Shown: one piece after another, positions 1 to 5,439 of the stretch | Numbering within the stretch: the stretch's first letter is position 1 | Layout: every line of letters starts with the position of its first letter | DNA from: Candidatus Sumerlaeota bacterium | GTDB lineage: Bacteria; Sumerlaeota; Sumerlaeia; MVZB01; JAJFLK01 | Direction: 5' to 3' | NCBI GenBank assembly: GCA_021772735.1 | Contig: JAJFLK010000278.1 | Location: 1 to 5,439 of the forward strand | Length of the DNA stretch: 5,439 nt | Notes under the pieces: generated by a model | Database searches by the model: none | What the model was told of the DNA's origin: nothing | What the model saw: the letters and a program-made list of their open reading frames with translations, nothing else | Position numbers and translations under genes: made by a program

Positions 1-264
1 CAGAGCGCGGGCGAGGTCTGTGCCGCGCTGCTTGAAGGCTTCGCCGATGACGAACTTCAATGGGAGCGCGCCGCGATCAAAAAGGCAATCAAGGCGGCGG
101 GCAAGGCGGCCGGCATCAAAGGCAAGCCGTTGTTCTTCCCCCTGCGTGCGGCCCTGACCGGCGCATTGCACGGGGCGTCGCTCGATGGCGTAGCGGCGGT
201 TCTCGGGCGCGAGACCAGCGTTGCGAGGCTGGGCCGATTCGTTGACGCGATTTCACAAACATAG
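1..264 (+). CDS. gltX: Glutamyl-tRNA synthetase, C-terminal end (partial)
   Basis: The reading frame is open from the first base of the window and ends at TAG 262-264, giving the last 87 residues of a protein whose 5' part lies outside. The translated tail contains KGKPLFFPLRAALTG followed by LHGASLDGVAAVLGRE and a terminal RLGRF. This is the characteristic end of the bacterial GltX anticodon-binding (alpha-helical cage) domain, where the Lys-Gly-Lys-x-Leu-Phe-x-Pro-x-Arg-x-Ala-Leu-Thr-Gly stretch is strongly conserved. GltX is a cytosolic class I synthetase that charges tRNA-Glu, and in bacteria lacking GlnRS also tRNA-Gln. Its HIGH and KMSKS catalytic motifs would lie upstream and cannot be checked, so discriminating versus non-discriminating specificity cannot be told. 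The stop overlaps the ribosome-binding site of cysS, which implies one transcript. Confidence 0.93.
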   Translation, partial: QSAGEVCAALLEGFADDELQWERAAIKKAIKAAGKAAGIKGKPLFFPLRAALTGALHGASLDGVAAVLGRETSVARLGRFVDAISQT

Positions 265-270
265 GAACGG
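263..270 (+). promoter_or_regulatory. Shine-Dalgarno of cysS overlapping the gltX stop
   Basis: AGGAACGG begins within the gltX TAG codon (262-264). Its AGGA core (263-266) sits 7 nt before the cysS ATG at 274. It supports that start and suggests translational coupling between the two synthetase genes. Confidence 0.7.
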
Positions 271-273
271 TCC

Positions 274-1911
274 ATGTCCGATACGCCGCTCGTCATCTAC
301 AACACGCTCACTCGAAACAAGGAGCCGTTCACGACGGTCGATCCTGATTCGAAACGTGTCACGATCTATAACTGCGGGCCCACTGTCTACGATCGATTCC
401 ACATCGGCAACGCGCGCAACTTCGTCGTCATGGATGTCGTCCGCCGGTATTTCGAATGGATCGGGTTCGAGGTCGTTTTCGTCCAGAACCTGACCGATAT
501 CGACGACAAGATCATCGGCCGGGCAAACGAAGAGAAGCGCCCCGCATCGGCCGTCGCCGCTGAATTCACAGAGGCTTACTTCGAAGACGCCGCCAAGCTC
601 GGTGTGCGCGAAGCGAGCCATCATCCCAAGGCGACCGAATACGTCGATCAGATGATCGCGTTCATCGGCGAGCTGATCACAAAGGGCGTCGCTTACGAGG
701 TCGGCGGGAGCATTTACTTCCGCGTCCGGGCCTTCGGCGCATACGGCAAACTTTCGGGCCGCAAGATCGAAGAGCTGCGCGAAGGCGAGCGGATCGAGAT
801 CAATCCCGATAAGGAAGACCCTCTGGATTTTGTCCTGTGGAAAGCCGCCAAACCCGAGGAGCCGAAGTGGCCGTGCCCCTGGGGCGAGGGGCGGCCGGGA
901 TGGCATACCGAATGCGCGTGCATGTCGCGCGAGCTGCTCGGTACGACAATCGACATCCACGCCGGCGGCGCGGATTTGCAGTTCCCGCATCATGAAAACG
1001 AGATCGCTCAGCGTGAATCGCTATCGGGTCGGCCCTTTGCGCGCTTCTGGATGCATAACGGGTTCCTTAATATCGATCAGCAGAAGATGAGCAAATCGCT
1101 CGGCAACTTCTTCAAGATCGACGAGGTTCTCGATCGTTTTCCGCCCGAAGCCATTCGAGCCTTTCTCCTCTCGGCGCATTACCGGCATCCGCTCGACTTC
1201 AGCGACGCGGCTCTGGAAGAGGCCCACGCCTCGATCAACCGAATCAACAACGGCATCGGCACGGCGATGAAAATTCTGGCGATTGAGGGGCGGACACTCC
1301 GGATATCGGGCAACACAGCAGACGTTACGGCATCCGATTTGGACCGCACCGGCGAAGCTGCCGCGCCGTTCATCAAGGCGTTCGAGGCGGCGATGGGCGA
1401 CGATTTTAATTCGCCGCGCGCGATCTCGGTCCTGCATGATATCGTCAGCGCGATTCACGAGGCGCGTCAGGCGACGCCCGTGCCGTATGACCGGCTTGAA
1501 GCGCTCGCCGTTCTTGCCTGCGCGCTGCGCGATTTTTTCGGGTTTGCGCCTGCAGAATTGACCGGGGAAGGCGAGAGCTCCGGCGATGTTTCGGTTCTCC
1601 GTATCGCCGCGAGTGTCCACCGCCTGGCGGCCGAGCAGGGACTCAGCGCCTTGAGCGAGGCGTTTACCGAGGAGCTCAGAGCAGAGGAATTGACCGCGCT
1701 CTCAGGCGAACCCGCCGCCGCCGACCTGGCCTGGGAATCGTTCGGCGGTCCCGCCGAGCGTGGCCGATTCATCGAACTGCTCATCGAAGTCCGAAAGCTG
1801 GCGCGCACGAACAAGGCCTACGCCGTTGCGGATTCAATTCGTGATGATCTCAGCGAAGCGGGTATCGCGCTCGAGGATCACCCGCAGGGAACGATCTGGA
1901 AAGACGTCTGA
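274..1911 (+). CDS. cysS: Cysteinyl-tRNA synthetase
   Basis: This 545-residue protein is a class I aminoacyl-tRNA synthetase that activates cysteine with ATP and transfers it to tRNA-Cys in the cytosol. Visible signatures are the N-terminal CGPTVYD with Zn ligand Cys34, the HIGH-type motif HIGN at 43-46, and the zinc-site segment around HTECACMS with Cys214. PHHENE follows, where His239 and Glu243 are the expected remaining Zn ligands, and KMSKS is at 271-275. A DALR-type helical domain follows at about 365-425, and the end (about 500-543) has the family's closing pattern, finishing LEDHPQGTIW. All catalytic and metal residues are present. The protein is longer than the E. coli enzyme (461 residues). 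Much of the excess lies at about 432-496, between the DALR domain and the terminal anticodon-recognition segment. The ATG is supported by a Shine-Dalgarno inside the gltX stop. It is followed after about 50 nt by the next operon gene. Confidence 0.97.
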   Translation: MSDTPLVIYNTLTRNKEPFTTVDPDSKRVTIYNCGPTVYDRFHIGNARNFVVMDVVRRYFEWIGFEVVFVQNLTDIDDKIIGRANEEKRPASAVAAEFTEAYFEDAAKLGVREASHHPKATEYVDQMIAFIGELITKGVAYEVGGSIYFRVRAFGAYGKLSGRKIEELREGERIEINPDKEDPLDFVLWKAAKPEEPKWPCPWGEGRPGWHTECACMSRELLGTTIDIHAGGADLQFPHHENEIAQRESLSGRPFARFWMHNGFLNIDQQKMSKSLGNFFKIDEVLDRFPPEAIRAFLLSAHYRHPLDFSDAALEEAHASINRINNGIGTAMKILAIEGRTLRISGNTADVTASDLDRTGEAAAPFIKAFEAAMGDDFNSPRAISVLHDIVSAIHEARQATPVPYDRLEALAVLACALRDFFGFAPAELTGEGESSGDVSVLRIAASVHRLAAEQGLSALSEAFTEELRAEELTALSGEPAAADLAWESFGGPAERGRFIELLIEVRKLARTNKAYAVADSIRDDLSEAGIALEDHPQGTIWKDV

Positions 1912-1962
1912 GGCGGCGGGGCTGCCCGCATGGGACGAGGAGAGCGGAGACCCAGGGCAAGA

Positions 1963-2640
1963 ATGCAATCAAGATACGCCAGCGCCGAATGGCTCGAACT
2001 CTCCGGTCTTCCGGCCGAGATGAACGACCGCGTGCGCCAGCACTCCTGGGTGGTGTTCAAGAAAATCGTGGAGCTAGATTGCAAGCGCAACCGCCGGCCC
2101 GAGGCGGTCGAGATCTCGCTGGGCGAACTCGGTTCGCGGTGCGGTCTGGACCCCGAGCGCGTCGGCAAGATCGCCGAGGCTCTCTCCAAGAAGAAGTATC
2201 TGGCGTGTTTTATCCCCGATAACGAGGACGAATCGGGCCTCTTTCAGGTCCGCGTCCCGATCCGGACGCCGCGTTCGGCCGAGGAGGTCGCGCTCGCGGC
2301 CACCGATCCGCAGCTCCGTGATCCGGCCACGTTCCGCTATGCGACGGCCGACGACGCCGAGGCACCGGACGAATCCAAGGTCCAGCATATCGTCGATCTT
2401 TACCTGAATTCCTTGAGCCAGAAAATGAACTCCTTTATTGTGGACGAGATCGAGATCATCGCGCAGAGGTTTCCCCTCGGGACGGTCGAGAAAATGATGC
2501 GGCGGGCTTCAAAACTGGAAATTCGCTCCATCGGCTGGGTCACGCGGGAACTGATCCGCGAGGCGAAGAAGACCAGCAAGAAGAAAAAGGACGCTCCCGG
2601 CAAGGTCGATCCGCAAGAGGGCGATCACAGAGCGGTTTAA
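1963..2640 (+). CDS. Winged-helix protein with DnaD-like C-terminal segment
   Basis: This 225-residue cytosolic protein has no signal peptide or membrane segment. Residues about 23-100 read as a winged helix: a helix around WVVFKKIVELD, a helix-turn-helix at about 52-80 (ISLGELGSRCGL then VGKIAEALSKKKYL), and a wing ending FQVRVPI. After a linker (about 101-135), residues about 138-200 (IVDLYLNSLSQKMN, EIEIIAQRFPLGTVEKMM, SIGWVTRELI) resemble the C-terminal domain of DnaD/phage replisome-organiser proteins. The tail is Lys-rich (KKTSKKKK). No family is recognised with certainty. The gene ends 2 nt before a DnaC-type ATPase, the order expected for a primosome or helicase-loading pair, so a DNA-binding replication-accessory role is inferred. 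An in-frame ATG at 1930 would add 11 mostly Arg/Gly residues (MGRGERRPRAR). The ATG at 1963 is preferred because AGGG (1954-1957) lies 5 nt before it and the extension looks non-conserved. A plain transcriptional regulator is the main alternative. Confidence 0.85.
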   Translation: MQSRYASAEWLELSGLPAEMNDRVRQHSWVVFKKIVELDCKRNRRPEAVEISLGELGSRCGLDPERVGKIAEALSKKKYLACFIPDNEDESGLFQVRVPIRTPRSAEEVALAATDPQLRDPATFRYATADDAEAPDESKVQHIVDLYLNSLSQKMNSFIVDEIEIIAQRFPLGTVEKMMRRASKLEIRSIGWVTRELIREAKKTSKKKKDAPGKVDPQEGDHRAV

Positions 2641-2642
2641 CC

Positions 2643-3452
2643 ATGACGGCCCCACGCAAGAAAAATTCTTCATCCTCGCCCAAGGTGTCTGAGCCTGCTG
2701 GCAATGGCGCCCAGGCGGAGAATGGTAACGGTCTGCCCGCGACGAGCGGCAAGTTCGAGAAGATCCACGCGGATCCGATCGACGCGAAGCCGTCGGCCGA
2801 GGTGCTCGATGTCGTCTCGCCGGTCGATGATATCGAATGGCAGCGGCAGTTCTTCTCGGACCGCAGGCTTGAAGGCGCGCGCATCCCCCGGCGATTCTGG
2901 AAGAAGAACCTCGGCAATTTCATCGCGCGCGATAAGAAGCGCCGCGAGCTGGTCCGCGATGCGAAGAGATTTGTGCAAAGTTTCAGCTTCGATGATGAAT
3001 ACCCGCGTGGGCTGCTCCTGCGCGGCGAGGTCGGCTGCGGCAAAAGTCATCTGGCCATCGCCATCCTGCGCGAGATTATCGACAAGGGATATACGGGGCT
3101 GTTCTACAATTCGCCCGCGCTCTTGCAGGAAATCCGCGATACGTTCGACGCGCAAAACCCGAGGACCGAAAGCGCCCTGATCGATGAACTCCTGGAAACC
3201 GATCTTCTGATATTCGACGACCTCGGGGCCGAGAAGAGCAGCGAATGGACGCTGGACCGGTTCTATTTGATCATCAATAAGCGCTACGAAAGCTGCAAAC
3301 CGATCATCGTGACGACGAACCTGGACAAGTACCAACTTAAAGAGCGGCTCGGGGATCGCATCCTCAGCCGGCTGGTCGAGATGTGCGAATTCATGGGCGA
3401 CTTCCCGCCAGAGGATTATCGCCGCCGCAAGCTCAAGCACGATTTGATCTGA
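2643..3452 (+). CDS. DnaC/IstB-type AAA+ ATPase (putative helicase loader)
   Basis: This 269-residue P-loop ATPase has a DnaC/DnaI/IstB-type core. Residues 1-60 are a Ser/Pro/Asn/Gly-rich, probably disordered leader. Residues about 80-120 carry the family's pre-core segment (IPRRFWKKNLGNF, then AKRFVQSF). Walker A is GEVGCGKS at 128-135, Walker B is LLIFDDLG at 188-195, sensor 1 is IIVTTN at 221-226, and GDRILSRL at 237-244 supplies the arginine finger. Such proteins load the replicative helicase DnaB onto DNA, or as IstB assist IS21 transposition. No IstA transposase gene or IS21 ends are seen here, and the gene is embedded behind aminoacyl-tRNA synthetase genes, so a chromosomal loader is more likely. 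It begins 2 nt after the preceding stop with no clear Shine-Dalgarno of its own (upstream CAGAGCGG is weak), which suggests translational coupling. No N-terminal zinc-finger cysteines of the DnaI type are present. Family assignment is firm; the partner helicase is inferred. Confidence 0.93.
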   Translation: MTAPRKKNSSSSPKVSEPAGNGAQAENGNGLPATSGKFEKIHADPIDAKPSAEVLDVVSPVDDIEWQRQFFSDRRLEGARIPRRFWKKNLGNFIARDKKRRELVRDAKRFVQSFSFDDEYPRGLLLRGEVGCGKSHLAIAILREIIDKGYTGLFYNSPALLQEIRDTFDAQNPRTESALIDELLETDLLIFDDLGAEKSSEWTLDRFYLIINKRYESCKPIIVTTNLDKYQLKERLGDRILSRLVEMCEFMGDFPPEDYRRRKLKHDLI

Positions 3453-3462
3453 ATTACGTCGC

Positions 3463-3561
3463 GCGCAAATTAATTAGGGACAGTTACCTATTTCCCCGTA
3501 TGTCTACTCCCCGGCGTGAATGACTCCGGAAAATAGGTAACTGTCCCTAATTAATTTGCGC
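3463..3561. repeat. 99-bp palindromic element (REP/MITE-like inverted repeat)
   Basis: Bases 3463-3493 and 3531-3561 are perfect reverse complements over 31 bp, both starting GCGCAAATTAATTA from the outside. They surround a 37-nt GC-richer centre (3494-3530). Allowing one unpaired base extends the stem by two more C-G pairs. Within each arm the core TAGGGACAGTTACCTA has its own TAGG/CCTA mini-palindrome, so a cruciform or branched structure is possible. The AT-rich arms contrast with the surrounding genes. No open reading frame fits inside and no target-site duplication is obvious at the edges. The element sits between convergent genes, 10 nt after the ATPase stop and 32 nt from the arsC stop, where a long hairpin could also stop transcription from both directions. 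From memory, motifs like GGGACAGTTACCTATTT recur in many bacterial genomes near Y1/REP-associated transposases; this was not checked. Confidence 0.85.
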
Positions 3562-3593
3562 TTGCTACTCGGAGCAAAGTTTTAAGAATCGCT

Positions 3594-3947
3594 CTAAAGA
3601 ATTTTTTCGATATTCTCAGGCGGGCGACCCAGAACTGCCCTGCCTCCGACGACGACAATCGGCCGTTCGATCAGGATCGGGTGCTCGATCATCGTGTTCA
3701 TTAACACTTCATCGGAGATATCGTCTCCGCCCAGGCCGAGCTCTTTGAATAACGATTCCGATTCACGAATCAGGTCGCGCGGCTTGAAGCCGAGTTTTTC
3801 GAGGAGTGCATTCAGTTCGGCGCGCGTCGGCGGGTTCTTCAAATATTCAACAACCTCGGGCTCGATCCCGCGCTCGCCAAGCAACGCGAGAGTCCGCCGG
3901 CTCTTGCTGCACCTCGGGTTGTGATAGATCGTCGCCTTGGTTGTCAT
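3594..3947 (-). CDS. arsC: ArsC/YfgD-family arsenate reductase-like protein
   Basis: This 117-residue thioredoxin-fold protein belongs to the glutaredoxin-dependent ArsC family. The N-terminus IYHNPRCSKSR holds the single catalytic cysteine, Cys13. The three arginines corresponding to the oxyanion-binding arginines of plasmid R773 ArsC (Arg60, 94, 107) are present as Arg61, Arg95 (within ERPIVV) and Arg108 (within GRPPE). Length matches the family (about 115-140). The RCSKSR motif and the closing ERPIVVVGGRAVLGRPPE are closer to the housekeeping E. coli YfgD subgroup than to plasmid ArsC. No arsR, arsB or acr3 gene lies nearby, so resistance to arsenate is possible but not shown by context. 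Members of this family may also act on other thiol or oxyanion substrates. The ATG at 3947 is chosen because the conserved beta strand begins five residues later; the open frame upstream to 3995 adds only non-conserved residues. GGGG 5-6 nt upstream is a possible Shine-Dalgarno. Confidence 0.92.
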   Translation of the reverse strand: MTTKATIYHNPRCSKSRRTLALLGERGIEPEVVEYLKNPPTRAELNALLEKLGFKPRDLIRESESLFKELGLGGDDISDEVLMNTMIEHPILIERPIVVVGGRAVLGRPPENIEKIL

Positions 3948-3961
3948 GAATGCCCCGGTCG

Positions 3962-4111
3962 CTATTCCTCGTCCTCGTCGACCTTCTTGCGGCACGCCTC
4001 GCGTTCGGCCCTTTTTTTAGCGTCTTCGATTACACGCGTCTTGGGCGTAGGCGAGCCGCGCTTGCTCGGCTTGGGGATGACCAGTTTGCGTGATGGAGGT
4101 TTCTTCGCCAT
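3962..4111 (-). CDS. Small charged hypothetical protein (49 aa)
   Basis: An ATG at 4111 opens a 49-codon frame ending at TAG (3964-3962), 14 nt before the arsC start. The product starts MAKKPPSRKLVIPKPSKRG. It is a Lys/Arg/Pro-rich, probably extended N-terminal half followed by a likely charged helix (about 27-49) that ends in acidic residues (DEDEE), with one cysteine near residue 40. An AGG 5-7 nt before the ATG is a modest ribosome-binding site. The frame neatly fills an otherwise empty gap between carB and arsC, and its codons show the same G/C third-position preference as its neighbours, which favours a real gene. No family is recognised. The basic N-terminus would suit nucleic-acid or ribosome binding, but that is speculation. 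It may be co-transcribed with arsC. Confidence 0.6.
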   Translation of the reverse strand: MAKKPPSRKLVIPKPSKRGSPTPKTRVIEDAKKRAEREACRKKVDEDEE

Positions 4112-4144
4112 GGGATACCTGGAACGCCCGGTTTGCTCACCCGC

Positions 4145-4170
4145 GCCGGTGAAAACTACAAATCACCGGC
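4145..4170 (-). terminator. Hairpin downstream of carB (possible terminator)
   Basis: GCCGGTGA (4145-4152) and TCACCGGC (4163-4170) form a perfect 8-bp stem with an A-rich 10-nt loop (4153-4162). It begins 13 nt after the carB stop in the direction of carB transcription. No run of T follows on the - strand, so it is not a canonical intrinsic terminator. It may be a factor-dependent stop, an mRNA 3'-end stabiliser, or a processing site between carB and the small downstream gene. Confidence 0.4.
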
Positions 4171-4183
4171 ACGCGAGGCAAGA

Positions 4184-5439
4184 TCATTCTGGCTTCATTC
4201 CAACACCCTCAAGCCCCTTGAGCGCCAGAGCCATCTCATTGATCTCTTCGATATTGCGCAGGAACCACGGGTCGATGCCCGTCAGGTCGTGAACCTCTTC
4301 GCGGCTCATCCCGCCCGCCAGCGCGTGCTGGACGTAGAAGATACGTTCGGGGCCCGGCGTGGCGAGAAAGTGATGCAGCCGCGCGGTGTCCATTGGCTCG
4401 AAAATTCCTGCCTCATCTTCCGCGCGGCCGTCGGGAAGCTTTCCGTCGAACCCTAGCCCCGCCCTTCCGGTCTCGATGCCGCGCGCGGCTTTTTGGAGCG
4501 CCTCCTTGAACGTCCGTCCGATGGCCATCGTCTCGCCGACCGATTTCATCTGCGTGCCCAGGGTGGGATCGCTTCCGGGGAATTTCTCGAACGCGAAACG
4601 CGGGATCTTGTCGTCGCAATAATCGATGCTCGGCTCGAAGCTCGCCGGCGTCTTTTGCGTGATGTCGTTGGCGAGTTCATCGAGGCGATAACCGACCGCC
4701 AGTTTCGCGGCGATCTTCGCGATCGGGAAACCGGTCGCCTTCGAAGCGAGCGCAGAGGAGCGGCTGACCCTGGGATTCATTTCGATCACGAGGCGCCGTC
4801 CCGTTTTGGGATCGACGGCGAACTGAACGTTCGAGCCGCCCGTATCGACGCCGATCGCGCGGATGATCGTCTTCGCGTCGTCGCGCATCGCCTGATACTG
4901 CCGATCGCTCAGCGTCTGCGCGGGCGCGACGGTGATCGAATCGCCGGTGTGAACGCCCATCGGGTCCAGGTTTTCGATCGAGCAGATGATGACGACGTTA
5001 TCCGCGCCATCGCGCATGACTTCGAGCTCAAACTCTTTCCAACCCAGCAGACTTTCCTCGATAAGTACCTCGCCGGTGGGCGAGAGATCGATCCCCCGAC
5101 GCAGGATGGCGCGATACTCCTCGATGTTATAAGCCGTTCCGCCGCCAGTCCCGCCCAGCGTGAAGCTCGGCCGGAAGATCGCGGGGAACCCGATCTCGCC
5201 GAGCAGCGCCAGGCCTTCGTCGAATCCTCTTGCGACGCCCGAGCGCGGCAGTTCGAGTCCGTGATCGAGCATGGTCTGTTTGAATAGCTGACGATCCTCG
5301 GCCCGCTCGATCGCATCGAATGAGGCTCCGATCAATTCCACGCCAAGCTCATCGAGCACGCCGGCTTTGGAGAGGTCCACCGCGAGGTTCAGCGAGGTCT
5401 GACCGCCCAGCGTCGGAAGCAGCGCATCGGGGCGCTCGC
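4184..5439 (-). CDS. carB: Carbamoyl-phosphate synthetase large subunit, N-terminal half (5' end outside window)
   Basis: The frame is open from the right window edge and ends at TGA (4186-4184), giving 417 visible residues. They align from ERPDALLPTLGGQTSLN, roughly residue 75-80 of E. coli CarB, through the first ATP-grasp domain. Visible elements are the glycine-rich loop RPSFTLGGTGGG (residues 89-100 of the fragment), HTGDSITVAPAQ, and the metal/ATP residues Gln205 (SNVQFAV), Glu219 and Asn221 in IEMNPRVSRSSALASKATG. This half makes carboxyphosphate and then carbamate, using ammonia delivered by CarA, for pyrimidine and arginine synthesis. The protein stops just after the start of the oligomerisation domain (IDPWFLRNIEEI, then about 20 residues). 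It therefore lacks the second ATP-grasp (carbamate kinase) half and the MGS-like allosteric domain present in the usual roughly 1070-residue enzyme. No residual homology appears after the stop in the downstream 72 nt. The estimated full length is about 490 residues, like the separate CarB1 subunits of Methanocaldococcus and Aquifex. Confidence 0.93.
   Translation of the reverse strand, partial: ERPDALLPTLGGQTSLNLAVDLSKAGVLDELGVELIGASFDAIERAEDRQLFKQTMLDHGLELPRSGVARGFDEGLALLGEIGFPAIFRPSFTLGGTGGGTAYNIEEYRAILRRGIDLSPTGEVLIEESLLGWKEFELEVMRDGADNVVIICSIENLDPMGVHTGDSITVAPAQTLSDRQYQAMRDDAKTIIRAIGVDTGGSNVQFAVDPKTGRRLVIEMNPRVSRSSALASKATGFPIAKIAAKLAVGYRLDELANDITQKTPASFEPSIDYCDDKIPRFAFEKFPGSDPTLGTQMKSVGETMAIGRTFKEALQKAARGIETGRAGLGFDGKLPDGRAEDEAGIFEPMDTARLHHFLATPGPERIFYVQHALAGGMSREEVHDLTGIDPWFLRNIEEINEMALALKGLEGVGMKPE

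Noticed and set aside
253..993. Long open frame on the - strand opposite cysS (246 codons)
   Set aside because: It is antisense to the conserved HIGH and zinc-site region of cysS. Its composition is a GC-rich mirror of the coding strand, with no recognisable motif.
2670..3440. Long open frame on the - strand opposite the AAA+ ATPase (256 codons)
   Set aside because: It lies fully inside a clear ATPase gene with intact Walker motifs. The antisense translation has no family features and is a codon-bias shadow.
2643..3452. IS21 IstB helper gene as part of an insertion sequence
   Set aside because: No istA-like transposase gene and no IS21 terminal repeats are present nearby. The gene is tightly coupled to a non-transposase partner in a housekeeping operon.
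3463..3561. CRISPR repeat unit or tRNA gene
   Set aside because: There is only one inverted pair with no regular direct repeats or spacers, and no tRNA arms or CCA-type acceptor pairing.
3565..3600. Possible arsC intrinsic terminator just after its stop (TTTAGAG...TTCTTAAAA on the - strand)
   Set aside because: The pairing is weak and interrupted, with few GC pairs. The large palindrome next to it is a far better candidate for ending transcription.
3921..4292. 123-codon + strand frame crossing the arsC start, the small gene and the carB end
   Set aside because: It would overlap three better-supported - strand features. Its composition is low-complexity Ser/Arg/Leu with no ribosome-binding site of note.
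4493..5287. 264-codon + strand frame opposite carB
   Set aside because: It is antisense to well-conserved ATP-grasp sequence. Its Arg/Asp-rich translation is typical of reverse-frame shadows.

Overview
The window looks like chromosomal DNA from a moderately GC-rich bacterium, estimated by eye at about 60% GC with GC-biased third codon positions. It is densely packed with housekeeping genes. No single marker fixes the phylum. A glutamyl-tRNA synthetase gene directly followed by a cysteinyl-tRNA synthetase gene, a DnaC-type helicase-loader-like ATPase in the same operon, and a free-standing N-terminal half of carbamoyl-phosphate synthetase together suggest a deltaproteobacteria-like or other poorly cultivated lineage. 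That placement is inference only.

Left part (1-3452, + strand): a tight co-directional run. It contains the 3' end of gltX, a complete cysS whose Shine-Dalgarno overlaps the gltX stop codon, and a 225-residue protein with an apparent winged helix plus a DnaD-like C-terminal segment. A DnaC/IstB-type AAA+ ATPase follows only 2 nt later. The two aminoacyl-tRNA synthetases serve translation. The last two genes look like a helicase-loading or replication-restart pair riding in the same transcription unit.

Middle (3453-3593): the intergenic space between two convergent transcription units. It is almost filled by a 99-bp near-perfect palindrome with 31-bp identical inverted arms around a 37-nt centre. 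It resembles REP/MITE-type elements and could also end transcription from both sides.

Right part (3594-5439, - strand): reading leftwards from the right edge, a carB gene that ends cleanly after only the carboxyphosphate half of the protein, a 72-nt gap containing a small hairpin, a 49-residue basic/acidic small protein that is easy to miss, and an ArsC/YfgD-family thioredoxin-fold reductase. No second half of carB lies downstream within the window, so the organism probably encodes carbamoyl-phosphate synthetase large subunit as two polypeptides. The points most worth a second look are the split carB, the DnaD-like/DnaC-like pair, the palindrome and the small protein.
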